45,655 nt of DNA from Pseudomonas graminis (GTDB lineage: Bacteria; Pseudomonadota; Gammaproteobacteria; Pseudomonadales; Pseudomonadaceae), in contig NZ_MTSB01000027.1 of NCBI RefSeq assembly GCF_002093745.1, positions 1-45,655 on the forward strand, given 5' to 3'. The position numbers and the translations under genes are program-made. Each line of letters begins with the position of its first letter. Position 1 is the stretch's first letter. Of the stretch, positions 28,516-36,700 are shown piece after piece. Under the pieces are notes generated by a model, which ran no database searches, was not told where the DNA came from, and worked only from the letters and a program-made list of their open reading frames with translations.

Positions 28516-28683
28516 ACCAAGCTGATCTGCGCAAACGATGCCGTTATGTACTGGCCGACAAGAGCCATAGCAGCCAGGTTTTGCGTCAACACTGCGACCG
28601 CTACGGCATGCAGCGCAAGATGCATCGAGAGCCTCGACCCGGACTGCCTCGGCTGTTTGACAGGCGTCAGTACAAGAAACTTC
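28509..28683 (+). pseudogene. IS5-type transposase remnant at the island's left edge
   Basis: One frame reads YVLADKSHSSQVLRQHC, then DRYGMQ, then PRPGLPRLFDRRQY. This matches the order of conserved segments in the C-terminal part of IS5-family DDE transposases (ADKGYDS..LR..C, G.....RKPRPGLPR.FDR..Y). The catalytic Glu region that normally follows (N.IER.F..LK) is gone, replaced by unrelated A+T-rich DNA. The start of that DNA coincides with the change in base composition. Confidence 0.7.
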
Positions 28684-28997
28684 CACTTTTCACAAAAAAT
28701 AATTGAGGTATTCATTGCCATTGACTGAATTCTCAATATTTTCCCTGCCCGAAATTTGGTGAACAAGTTGTGTAATGTGGGCTATTTATTTTAAACATTG
28801 AGCTGGCCAAAGGTGTTCCATGCTGCACGGGTTTTTGATATGTCCGGGTGCCTACGCTTGAATAAACGCGGCGCGCGTGCCGCAAAATTGGATGTTCAGC
28901 GCAAATTTACTCGTGTTTTCATATGAAGCTAAGTTGTACATTTTTTGGTGTGTACATGGTTTAAGGAAGTAAACGCTTTTCCATGAAGATCGCCGGG

Positions 28998-29013
28998 TAG
29001 CATAATTTTGCTA
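28998..29013. promoter_or_regulatory. Small inverted repeat upstream of the ligase gene
   Basis: TAGCA, six bases, then TGCTA, immediately before the lux-box-like site. It could be a second operator or chance A+T-rich symmetry. Confidence 0.3.
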
Positions 29014-29020
29014 TGTTAAC

Positions 29021-29040
29021 AACTGTGCGATCTGACAGGG
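29021..29040 (+). promoter_or_regulatory. Lux-box-like LuxR binding site
   Basis: The 20 bases fit the CTG-N10-CAG core of lux boxes, with extra symmetry: CTGT, two bases, GATC, two bases, ACAG. They match the general lux-box consensus except at three positions. The centre is about 42 bases before a start point near 29073, which would put TTAATG (29061-29066) at -10, the usual spacing where LuxR overlaps the -35 region. The next gene begins at 29126, and a LuxR-type gene lies in the same cluster. Confidence 0.6.
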
Positions 29041-29125
29041 ATTCAGTTTTTCGTTGCTTGTTAATGTCTGCATCGAAAGCGTTAGCCGTTATGGTTAGGA
29101 CGAAATTTTGATAAGGGATTAAATC

Positions 29126-30481
29126 GTGATTGTCGAGCGAAAATTTGCTGAGTTCATTGCAAGGTACGATGATGTTCATCAAGCGTACTGGGAAAATATG
29201 CTTACTGAAGAAGGCCTTGAACTGTGGCATGAGGAGCGTCTCAAGGAAGTACTGAGTCATGTGAAAACTCAATCCGTTTTTTACAGCAACCATTTTAAGA
29301 ATATCAATGTGGGAAATATCACACTGTCGAGCCTTTCTTCTTTGCCCTTTACCACCAAGGATGATCTGAGAGCAGCGATGCTGGATATCTTATCCGGTAC
29401 GCTGGAAGACAGTGTTTACTATTATGAAACTACTGGTACGACCGGTCCTGCGACACCTTGTCCACGAGATAAGAAAGAAAGTTATGCAAGCAACAAACAA
29501 TTGTCCATGGCTTACAAAGCCGTGCTAGAAAAACATTTCCCTGGAAAAAAGACTGTTGTAGGCATTATGGGCCCCACTGAAGTTCATTCTTTTGGTGATA
29601 CCCTAGGCGACGTCTGTCATCAGTTGGGTGTTTGCAGTGCGAAAATTTGGCCGCACTCGCCGGTCATTGGTTATCCAAAGACACTTCAGTTGATGCAAGA
29701 CTTGAAAATTGGGATTATTGCTTCCGCTCCAGGTTTACTGTTGGCGCTGGCCAAAGAAGCCGAGCGACTGGGCTTCAATCCGCGCGAAGACTTTCATCTG
29801 CGCGCGTTCATGATGAGTGGCGAACTCTGTACCCCAGCCCTTAAGAATAATTTGTACAGTCTCTGGGGCTGTGAGGTTTATAACAGTTTGTACGGCTCGC
29901 AAGAGGCTATGATTATTGCTGCCGCCAATACCAGTGACCAGTTGATGCCCCACCGGCTTAATTACATTATTGAAGTGTTGGACCCGGAAACGGGTGAAAC
30001 TATCGGTGGCAGTGGAGAGGGTGAGTTATGCGTCACGATGCTAATTGACGGAGTGAAACCCTTGATTCGCTATCGTACCGGTGACCTAGTCGCCATTCAA
30101 AAAACGGCGGAAAAGCCTATTGCATTTGCGCGAACAATGAAGGTGGTCGGGCGAGTAAAAGATACCATGACCCTTAACGGGAAAGCTTTCACCGCCGGCT
30201 ATATTGAGCAGGCCTTGCTTGAGGGCGTCGAGCAGTGCTTGGGCTATCAGATCTTCATCAACTGCGTTAACGGTAGGGACACAGTATTAGCCAAAATGGA
30301 GATGTCCAAATTTTATCTGGGGGACCGCAGTCAATTAACTTTAGTTATACGTGAGCGCATGAGTGGTCGCCTGGAAGTCGATACAACAATCATGGTGGTC
30401 GATGACCTTGACGATCATGTGAACCTAGGTAGCTGGTTCAGTTGGAAGGAAGCGCGGATTATTGATAAGCGCGGCCGGTAA
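29126..30481 (+). CDS. PaaK-like adenylate-forming ligase
   Basis: This 451-residue ANL-superfamily enzyme is closest in style to phenylacetate-CoA ligases. The family N-terminus (LSSLPFTTKDDLR, 69-82), the nucleotide loop TTGTTGPATP (102-111), YGSQE (256-260), YRTGD (316-320) and the hinge VGRVKD (341-346) are present, and a lysine near the end (K441 or K448) could be catalytic. It should activate a carboxylic acid as AMP ester and probably CoA thioester; with an anthranilate synthase in the cluster, an aryl acid such as anthranilate is a reasonable candidate. The start is GTG with AAGGGA eight bases before it; an in-frame stop two codons upstream excludes a longer form. It is first in a tight six-gene run. 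Confidence 0.88.
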   Translation: MIVERKFAEFIARYDDVHQAYWENMLTEEGLELWHEERLKEVLSHVKTQSVFYSNHFKNINVGNITLSSLSSLPFTTKDDLRAAMLDILSGTLEDSVYYYETTGTTGPATPCPRDKKESYASNKQLSMAYKAVLEKHFPGKKTVVGIMGPTEVHSFGDTLGDVCHQLGVCSAKIWPHSPVIGYPKTLQLMQDLKIGIIASAPGLLLALAKEAERLGFNPREDFHLRAFMMSGELCTPALKNNLYSLWGCEVYNSLYGSQEAMIIAAANTSDQLMPHRLNYIIEVLDPETGETIGGSGEGELCVTMLIDGVKPLIRYRTGDLVAIQKTAEKPIAFARTMKVVGRVKDTMTLNGKAFTAGYIEQALLEGVEQCLGYQIFINCVNGRDTVLAKMEMSKFYLGDRSQLTLVIRERMSGRLEVDTTIMVVDDLDDHVNLGSWFSWKEARIIDKRGR

Positions 30482-30493
30482 GAGAGCGTATAT

Positions 30494-31048
30494 ATGGGCA
30501 CGTCCGTGCGAGTAATTTCATCAAGAAACGAGCTTTTTAAAAAAGTATGCGCACTGAGATTGCAATACATTGGTGATAATCCCGCCAGTGAAGATTTTTT
30601 TGCAGACATTGAGGAATTACGCGACGCCTGTTCGTACCATATGGTCTATCTGGATAGAGGCGAGGTTGTAGGAGCTATTCGTATTACTCCACTAGGACAT
30701 GGCATGAGTTTTATCGAGCGTGTTATTAATGTGGGTAAATACTTTCCTTATCCAATGGACTCTTTTGATGCCAATCGACTGGTTTTAGATGAGCGGTACA
30801 GAGGCGGTATGCACTTAAAAAGATTTCTTTTGAAAACTGCCATTTGGTTGAAGGCTAATACATCATTTCGGTACATATCAGCGTTGTGCCGAGGTCGGTT
30901 GGTTATCCTGTATGTGAATATTGGGGGAGTCGTTCTGGCTGATAATCTCACGTGGGGGAGTCGTCAAGCAATACGTGATTACAGTTTGGTGTTCTTGGAG
31001 CTAGATACCGTTTTTAATACTATAAAAGGAAAATTGGCTTATGGATGA
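30494..31048 (+). CDS. GNAT acyltransferase, LuxI/FeeM-like
   Basis: This 184-residue protein has the layout of autoinducer synthases and FeeM-type N-acyl amino acid synthases. ELFKKVCALRLQYIG (13-27) is an N-terminal helix. A strand reads VYLDRGEVVGAIRITPL (51-67), DANRLVLDERYRGG (92-105) stands in place of the LuxI ELSRF region and acyl-CoA/ACP loop, and ALCRGRLVILYVNIGG (130-145) is typical of FeeM relatives. It probably transfers an acyl group to an amine. It is not a standard LuxI, lacking the usual PTTGPYML-type segment. The last 8 bases overlap the next gene, so coupling is likely. Donor and acceptor are unknown. Confidence 0.7.
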   Translation: MGTSVRVISSRNELFKKVCALRLQYIGDNPASEDFFADIEELRDACSYHMVYLDRGEVVGAIRITPLGHGMSFIERVINVGKYFPYPMDSFDANRLVLDERYRGGMHLKRFLLKTAIWLKANTSFRYISALCRGRLVILYVNIGGVVLADNLTWGSRQAIRDYSLVFLELDTVFNTIKGKLAYG

Positions 31049-31727
31049 TTTCTTCGAAGAACTAGATGCCATTGTCGAAGATGGCTGGGCAAAAATCAAA
31101 AAAGGCAATTATTGGAGGCACAGTCTTGAGCAGCCGATCACTGTCGAGCTCTATCAGCAGGTGATGCTCCAGGTGTATCACTACACACGGTTCAACTCTA
31201 TCAATCAGGCCGCCTGTGCATTTAGTGCAGCTCCAGATCAGACAGCGCTACTGCGATTCGTCTACAAACATGCGCTTGAAGAGCTTGGTCACGAGAAAAT
31301 GGTTATTCGTGATTTGGACTCGATCGGAGCCTTACCTGCATCTTTACCCGAACCACTTGCCCCTACTCAGGCCTTGGTCGCTTATCTGAATGATGTCGCC
31401 ATTCGCTTGGGGCCAATTGCTCGTTTGGGATACAGTTATTGGGCAGAAGAGGTGTATGACCACATTCAACCAATTCTGAACAAGTTTCGCCTGGATCTAG
31501 GTCTTAATGATGAACAGATGACATTCTTCGTTGCTCATTCGGTCATTGATGAAAAACATTCTGAAGAAGTGCGCTTGGCTATACAGCGCTCCGTGAGAAC
31601 CGATGAAGAGCGAGCACTGATCAAGAGCGTTGCAAGAGTAACGCTATACCTTACGGGCCAACTGCTGGAGGAGTCACTTCTGGAGTATGAGCGCCTTGCT
31701 GAGGTTCCATTGTCCAAGGCGTGTTGA
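31041..31727 (+). CDS. Haem-oxygenase-like diiron oxidase/oxygenase (HDO)
   Basis: This is a 228-residue all-helical protein of the TenA/PqqC/CADD fold. Candidate metal ligands are Glu80/Glu81 and His84 (HALEELGHE), Glu136/Glu137 (YWAEEVYDH) and a third helix with His166, Asp170 and His173 (AHSVIDEKHSEE). The third motif, H-x3-D-x2-H, and the overall spacing agree with diiron HDO enzymes such as CADD and the SznF N-oxygenase domain, rather than with TenA. Known HDOs cleave C-C bonds, desaturate, or N-oxygenate amines. In this cluster N-oxygenation of an arylamine or amino acid, or oxidative decarboxylation, are candidate reactions. It overlaps the acyltransferase gene by 8 bases. Confidence 0.82.
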   Translation: MDDFFEELDAIVEDGWAKIKKGNYWRHSLEQPITVELYQQVMLQVYHYTRFNSINQAACAFSAAPDQTALLRFVYKHALEELGHEKMVIRDLDSIGALPASLPEPLAPTQALVAYLNDVAIRLGPIARLGYSYWAEEVYDHIQPILNKFRLDLGLNDEQMTFFVAHSVIDEKHSEEVRLAIQRSVRTDEERALIKSVARVTLYLTGQLLEESLLEYERLAEVPLSKAC

Positions 31728-31731
31728 GCAA

Positions 31732-32343
31732 ATGAAGCTGATTGTCATTGTCGGGTCAAACCGTACACACGGTGTCAGCAGCCGGGTGGTGTCCTTAATT
31801 CGGCGTCACCTGGAAGGACGCGCCTCAGTGGAAGAACTCTGGCTTCGCGATTATCGTATCGATTATTGCGATGCTGATAATGCCTGTGTCCTTACCGATT
31901 GCTCTTTGCCTGACGACGTTGCTGTGATTGTTGATGAGATGGTTAAGGCAGATGCAATCCTTTACCTTCCGGTGATGCACGCTTATGGAACCAATAGCCG
32001 TTTTCAAGCTTTTTTGGAGCGGGTGGGATATGGGTTCTTGCGTCCGAGAGATAGACCATTGCGAGACAAGCTTGCAGCGGTAGCGGTAGTCGGACGCCGA
32101 TATGGTCACACCGCGGTATTTGGTCAAGTTGTACTCAATATCCTCCTCAACAAAATGGTTTTGGTTGGCTCGGGTTTTCCGGCGACATTCAATACACAAC
32201 TGATTCAGGATCCGGAGGCGGAGCTGGCACTGCAGGAAACTCTGGATCGTCTAGTGGAGCATTATCAGAAATTAAAAGATCGACTCCATCGCGGTGCCGA
32301 GCGTCTACGCTTGCTTAAACAAGTCCAATTTCAGACAGGGTGA
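31732..32343 (+). CDS. NAD(P)H-dependent FMN reductase-like flavoprotein
   Basis: This 203-residue flavodoxin-fold protein begins KLIVIVGSNRTHGVSSRVV, the FMN-phosphate loop of the SsuE/WrbA/ChrR class. A cysteine-containing segment (YCDADNACVLTDCSLPDD, 47-64) recalls the second motif of iron-sulfur-flavoprotein relatives, although the four-Cys cluster pattern is incomplete. It may reduce a pathway intermediate or supply electrons to the neighbouring diiron enzyme. ATG 31732 is used, 4 bases after the HDO stop; an upstream in-frame start would lie inside that gene and has no support. Confidence 0.85.
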   Translation: MKLIVIVGSNRTHGVSSRVVSLIRRHLEGRASVEELWLRDYRIDYCDADNACVLTDCSLPDDVAVIVDEMVKADAILYLPVMHAYGTNSRFQAFLERVGYGFLRPRDRPLRDKLAAVAVVGRRYGHTAVFGQVVLNILLNKMVLVGSGFPATFNTQLIQDPEAELALQETLDRLVEHYQKLKDRLHRGAERLRLLKQVQFQTG

Positions 32344-32350
32344 TAGGTAA

Positions 32351-33235
32351 ATGTCTATACGAGATTCATTGATAGCTGTACTGGTTGCGTTTCTGTGGGG
32401 AGCACAAGTGACAGCAGTTAAAGTCGGCGGACAAGAACTTCCGCCACTTCTGATGGTCGCCATGCGCTTCGCTTTGATGGCGGTTTTATTAGTGCCTTTT
32501 TGCGGAGTTCCCAAGCGCAACGAATTAATAAAAATCTTCTACATCGCATCAATAACCGGAGCGCTACATTTTGGATTGCTGTACTGCGGTATTTCGCAAG
32601 TGGATGCTTCGACTTCTGCCATCGCTTACCAGCTGGCGACGCCCTTCACTCTTATGCTGGGATTCGCTGTTCTAGGAGAGCGCATCACATTGCCCGCGGC
32701 GGTAGGTATCTTTATGTCGCTGCTTGGCGTACTCATGGTGTTCGGTGGAGTAGGGAAAGGCGGCGCGATCTCAGGAATATTACTGGTGATTGCTGCCGCT
32801 TTTGTATTCGCCGTGGGCACGCTGCTCACCAAGCGCTGGGGGCCTTTTAACCCACTGGCGCTAAGTGCCTGGACCGCGTTGATTGCCGCACCAGAGTTGT
32901 TTATTGTCTCTGCAGCAGTCGAGGGACCCGTGTGGGGCTCTGTCTTTACAGCCAGTCTGACAGCATGGGCTGCGATGTTATATACCGCGCTCAGCGGTGG
33001 TTTAATTGGGTTTGGTCTATGGTACTGGCTCTTGAGTCGATACCCTGTTCAGCGTCTGACACCGTTTCTGTTATTGGTACCCGTCTTTGCAGTCGCGGTG
33101 AGCCAGCTCCTCCTGAATGAAGGATTGTCGATAAACCTTATCATTGGCGGCGTGACGGTTATGGCCGGTGTTGGAATTTGCCAGATACGTATTCTGCCTA
33201 GAAAGGCTTTCGCGAGTAATACTTCTGCTGACTGA
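32351..33235 (+). CDS. EamA/DMT-family exporter
   Basis: This is a 294-residue membrane protein with ten hydrophobic segments in two repeats of five, the EamA (drug/metabolite transporter) layout. The first repeat starts LIAVLVAFLWGAQVTAVKVG; the second contains ALSAWTALIAAPELFIVSAA and ends in a long hydrophobic block before a basic tail (RILPRK). Members export amino acids or small metabolites. Position within the biosynthetic run (7 bases after the flavoprotein gene) suggests that it exports the product. Confidence 0.88.
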   Translation: MSIRDSLIAVLVAFLWGAQVTAVKVGGQELPPLLMVAMRFALMAVLLVPFCGVPKRNELIKIFYIASITGALHFGLLYCGISQVDASTSAIAYQLATPFTLMLGFAVLGERITLPAAVGIFMSLLGVLMVFGGVGKGGAISGILLVIAAAFVFAVGTLLTKRWGPFNPLALSAWTALIAAPELFIVSAAVEGPVWGSVFTASLTAWAAMLYTALSGGLIGFGLWYWLLSRYPVQRLTPFLLLVPVFAVAVSQLLLNEGLSINLIIGGVTVMAGVGICQIRILPRKAFASNTSAD

Positions 33236-33261
33236 CTAACAAGCGTGATGATAGGATTCTC

Positions 33262-34161
33262 ATGAATTGGCCATGCCAGTTGTTATTGTTCGTAATGCGT
33301 CAGCAGAACAGGCTGCGTTATAAGTTAAAATTTCAGCGCTGGAGAACGGACGGTTATGAAATTGCTTACTTGTACTCATGTAGCCGCAATGCCGGACCTA
33401 CCTTAGTATTTCTTCACGGATTGGGAGCTAGCAAGGATCAGTGGGGCCCACAAATTTATTCGCTGGTGGACACCTATAATTGTCTTTTTCTAGATCTACC
33501 AGGTGAGGGAGAATCTTCGTTCGATAGTTCACATAGCTATAGTGCTGCAGCTCAGGTGGAGCGATTGAAGGTTTTTCTTGATGCGCAGCGTTGTAAAAGT
33601 GTTGCGTTGATCGGCAGTTCCATCGGTGCCTGTATCGCTTGTCTTTACGCTGCTACTTTTCCTAAAGATGTCTCCCACCTGATCGCGATGGCGCCGGCCG
33701 GATTACCTACTTCGAATCCGAGCCCGACGATGATCAAATTCATCGAGTCTGGTCGGCATCCTTTTGCCTATCGTACTGTCGGCGAAATGCAGAGCTTTTG
33801 GAATCTTGCCTTCACTCGACCGCCTAGAGTTCCGATGTTTCTGGCCAAAGCTCTGGCTAAGAAGGGGGCGCTTCGTTACTCAAAAATCGTGAAAATACTG
33901 GAGGACTTCAAAGTCGCAGGGTTATATCCGCTTGAAGTGCCGCTTGCTGACATTCAGGCCCTGACCCTGATTGTGTGGGGACGCGACGATCAAATTTTTG
34001 ATATTTCTTGTATGAAAAAGATCAGTACCGACCTGCCACAGGCAAGTATATGCATCATTGACGGTGCTGGGCACGTTCCATACCTAGAGCGCGGCGAGCA
34101 GACCGTCACAACCATTCGACAGTTTATCCCAGGACAGCAGTTTTCCACGACCAGTGAGTAG
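33262..34161 (+). CDS. Alpha/beta-hydrolase fold protein
   Basis: This 299-residue hydrolase has an oxyanion segment FLHGLGASKDQWG (residues 50-62) and a nucleophile Ser in the elbow IGSSIGA (118-124). The acid Asp is probably in WGRDDQ (about 235-240) and the His in GAGHVPY (about 272-278). All three members of the triad are in the right order. It could release or cyclise a thioester or ester made by the ligase and acyltransferase, or hydrolyse a precursor. It has no signal peptide. AGGA precedes ATG 33262; it ends the first run of the cluster. Confidence 0.88.
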   Translation: MNWPCQLLLFVMRQQNRLRYKLKFQRWRTDGYEIAYLYSCSRNAGPTLVFLHGLGASKDQWGPQIYSLVDTYNCLFLDLPGEGESSFDSSHSYSAAAQVERLKVFLDAQRCKSVALIGSSIGACIACLYAATFPKDVSHLIAMAPAGLPTSNPSPTMIKFIESGRHPFAYRTVGEMQSFWNLAFTRPPRVPMFLAKALAKKGALRYSKIVKILEDFKVAGLYPLEVPLADIQALTLIVWGRDDQIFDISCMKKISTDLPQASICIIDGAGHVPYLERGEQTVTTIRQFIPGQQFSTTSE

Positions 34162-34553
34162 CATTTGAAAAGTATTAAAATGATTTCCACAGTACCTGTC
34201 TATGGACACGCGAAGTCTCAATGTATTACGGACTATCAGTTCTGAGTGGTTTTCATGGGAGCGATATGCTTTCTGCTTATCCTGTCTTTTTATTTCTAAA
34301 AGCAATATCGGGTGTCGTTAACTTAGCAGCTATGGGGGGCGTGCTGCTTGTTCTGTCATGCATCCAGAAATGTGATTTAAACAGCTGCCCAAGGCTGTAG
34401 GAAGTTTCGGAAATTTTTATAAGAAAATTCTTATTCGCCGTTGATGCCAGAAAGCTTTGTTCCGTTTTTGATACAAGACGTTGCGTGATTTGATCTGCTC
34501 GCATGGCGCTTTCGGATTAACTGTGTAGGTCGCTAGGTAATTAAGGAGTTTTT
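34162..34553. promoter_or_regulatory. Gap between the two runs, with a 7-2-7 palindrome
   Basis: No gene is seen. ATAAGAA, AA, TTCTTAT at 34419-34434 is a nearly perfect palindrome about 120 bases before the anthranilate synthase gene and may be an operator. The gap suggests that the second run (trpE-like, trpG-like, luxR-like) has its own promoter here. No clear lux box was found. Confidence 0.4.
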
Positions 34554-36029
34554 ATGAGTAGGATGGCTATGGCCGTGAGTGTGCAATTGCACACTGAACA
34601 TTTTAAATGTGATGCGCTAGCGTTGTATAAAATAGCTTTAGATGCCTTGGGTCCAAGCAGCACATTTATTCTTGAGTCCTTATCGGGCCCCAGTCGCGAC
34701 CGTAAAGCAACTATTGTAGGAATGAATCCTCTACTGTCAGTGAGCGTGCATGAGTCGTATGCAGAGCTAAAGGGGAGCGAGATTCTGATGGATCATTTAA
34801 GATCTTCCCTGTTAGAGCAGAGAATTGTTTTGGACGCGAGTCAGCGTGTCTGGATTGATACCAGTGATGCAGTATGGGATTTACTGCGTGCATTGCAAGC
34901 TTCTTTTGATATCCCACGCCAAGCTAACCCAAGCCTCGCCTTTTTTGGTTATCTATCTTATGACAGTGTCCGATTTGTTGAGACAATCCCGGAACTCGCT
35001 CAGCGGACTAATGACCACCCTATTATCGCCCTCACTGTTTTTCAGACGCTGGTATATTTCCACGCAAATCAGACTGTAGAAGTGATGGTCAACAATTGCT
35101 CGCTGTGGAAGTCCCGTAGTACTGAGGAGTACGTCGCGCTGCTGGCTGACGCTGCAAGCAGGCCGTACACTGACGAGCCCATCTTCTACCCTTCGATTAC
35201 CGTTGTTCGCGATACCGTAGAAAAAGCGCAGTTTCTCGGCTGGGTTGATAAGGCGCTAGAGCACATTCACCAAGGCGATATCTATCAGATCCAGCTGGGC
35301 CATGAAGTGGAGGTCACTACACCAGTCAAACCCTTCGACGTGTATCGGGCACTGCGTAAAAACAATCCATCACCCTATATGTACTTGGCCAATCTAGGCG
35401 GAGTCGACCTAATCGGTGCAAGCCCCGAACTATTTGTTCGAATCAAGGATGAGCTGATTGAGATGAGGCCTATCGCTGGGACCGTGGGTAAAAAACCCGG
35501 TGTGCCCTCCAGCGAATTAATCTTGAGCATGACACGCTCTGAAAAAGAGCGTGCTGAGCATCTGATGCTGGTTGACCTATGCAGAAACGATATCGGTCGT
35601 GTTTGCCAGCCGGGATCACTGGAGGTTGACGAACTGATGTTGGTTGAGGAGTACTCGCATCTTTATCACATGGTCTCTAACGTACGCGGTATATTGCGAA
35701 CAGGTTTTGATGCTTTCGATGTTATCAAAGCGACGTTTCCTGCCGGCACGATGACGGGGGCGCCTAAAATTCGTGCGATGCAAATTATCGAAAGTACGGA
35801 AAAAAATCGACGCGGTATATATGCGGGGGCAGTAGGTCTGATTGGGTTCGACGGCAGCATCAATACGGCTTTGTGTATTCGATCTGCCGTACATAAGGAG
35901 GGGACGTATTACTTAAGGGCTTCTGCAGGCGTCGTTGCTGATTCTGTGCCAGACAAAGAATGGACAGAAACCTTCTACAAAATGGGCTCTGTCTATCGCG
36001 CGGTAACTGGAAAGGAAATGTTGCAATGA
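34554..36029 (+). CDS. Anthranilate synthase component I (TrpE-like)
   Basis: This 491-residue chorismate-utilising enzyme makes anthranilate, or an amino-isochorismate intermediate, from chorismate with ammonia from the partner subunit. Family motifs are GDIYQIQLG (241-249), GASPELFV (288-295), PIAGT (306-310), ERAEHLMLVDLCRNDIGRV (332-350), YHMVSNVRG (371-379) and FPAGTMTGAPK (395-405). The Ala in PIAGT, where PabB has Lys, favours an anthranilate or ADIC synthase over ADC synthase. ILES (39-42) retains the serine of the tryptophan-feedback segment, so inhibition by Trp is possible. AAGGAG precedes ATG 34554. The stop overlaps the next start (ATGA). Confidence 0.9.
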   Translation: MSRMAMAVSVQLHTEHFKCDALALYKIALDALGPSSTFILESLSGPSRDRKATIVGMNPLLSVSVHESYAELKGSEILMDHLRSSLLEQRIVLDASQRVWIDTSDAVWDLLRALQASFDIPRQANPSLAFFGYLSYDSVRFVETIPELAQRTNDHPIIALTVFQTLVYFHANQTVEVMVNNCSLWKSRSTEEYVALLADAASRPYTDEPIFYPSITVVRDTVEKAQFLGWVDKALEHIHQGDIYQIQLGHEVEVTTPVKPFDVYRALRKNNPSPYMYLANLGGVDLIGASPELFVRIKDELIEMRPIAGTVGKKPGVPSSELILSMTRSEKERAEHLMLVDLCRNDIGRVCQPGSLEVDELMLVEEYSHLYHMVSNVRGILRTGFDAFDVIKATFPAGTMTGAPKIRAMQIIESTEKNRRGIYAGAVGLIGFDGSINTALCIRSAVHKEGTYYLRASAGVVADSVPDKEWTETFYKMGSVYRAVTGKEMLQ

Positions 36030-36613
36030 AGGTCTTTCTGGTAGACGCCTATGACAGCTTCGTATTTATCATCAGCCAGTACCTTGAGCAGTTAGGTCTG
36101 GAAACTCACGTAGCGCGCAATGACCTTCCAGATTTGATAAAAGAGATTGAAGCGTACTCGCCGGATTTTTGCGTACTGGGACCTGGGCCCGGTCATCCAC
36201 AGGATACAGGTTATATAGAGTTAATTCAGCACTTCAAGGGGCGCATGCCTATATTGGGCGTTTGCCTTGGGCACCAGGCTATTGGTCTTGCTTTTGGCGG
36301 TGCGGTAATTCGGGCTGACCATGTCATGCATGGAAAGATCAGTACAATAAAAAACGACGGCCAAGGCGTTTACGCCCATACAGTCAGTAGGCTTTTTAAA
36401 GCTACGCGCTATCACTCATTAATTATTGACGATAAAAATTTTCCTGGTGTACTGAGGATCACATCTACCTCAAACGATGATGGGTACATCATGGGGGTCC
36501 GTCACATTGAGTACCCGATTGAAGGCGTTCAGTTTCATCCTGAAAGCATTTTGACTGAGGACGGCCTTGGGATATTCAAAAGCTTTATAGAAAAGTACTG
36601 CCATGATCAATGA
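36026..36613 (+). CDS. Anthranilate synthase component II (TrpG/PabA-like amidotransferase)
   Basis: This 195-residue class I glutamine amidotransferase supplies ammonia to the TrpE-like subunit. The catalytic triad is complete: Cys80 in GVCLGHQ, His171 and Glu173 in FHPES. The oxyanion segment GPGPGHP (52-58) is present. The start ATG 36026 overlaps the trpE-like stop in ATGA; a longer frame that begins inside that gene is rejected. The primary trp operon partners (trpD, trpC) are absent here, so this pair is dedicated to the cluster. Confidence 0.92.
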   Translation: MKVFLVDAYDSFVFIISQYLEQLGLETHVARNDLPDLIKEIEAYSPDFCVLGPGPGHPQDTGYIELIQHFKGRMPILGVCLGHQAIGLAFGGAVIRADHVMHGKISTIKNDGQGVYAHTVSRLFKATRYHSLIIDDKNFPGVLRITSTSNDDGYIMGVRHIEYPIEGVQFHPESILTEDGLGIFKSFIEKYCHDQ

Positions 36614-36700
36614 CTGAAAAAACAGAGGCGGGCTGCTGAGCTAAGGCTCGTCGTCGCGGTTTTATCGCATAAAAATCTTTTAGAAAGAAAGGACATTGTC

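Noticed and set aside
34519..34538. Possible second lux box before the trpE-like gene (CT-N12-AG)
   Set aside because: Only the outer bases fit, the inner part is not symmetrical, and it lies next to the ribosome site, too close to the start codon for a promoter operator.
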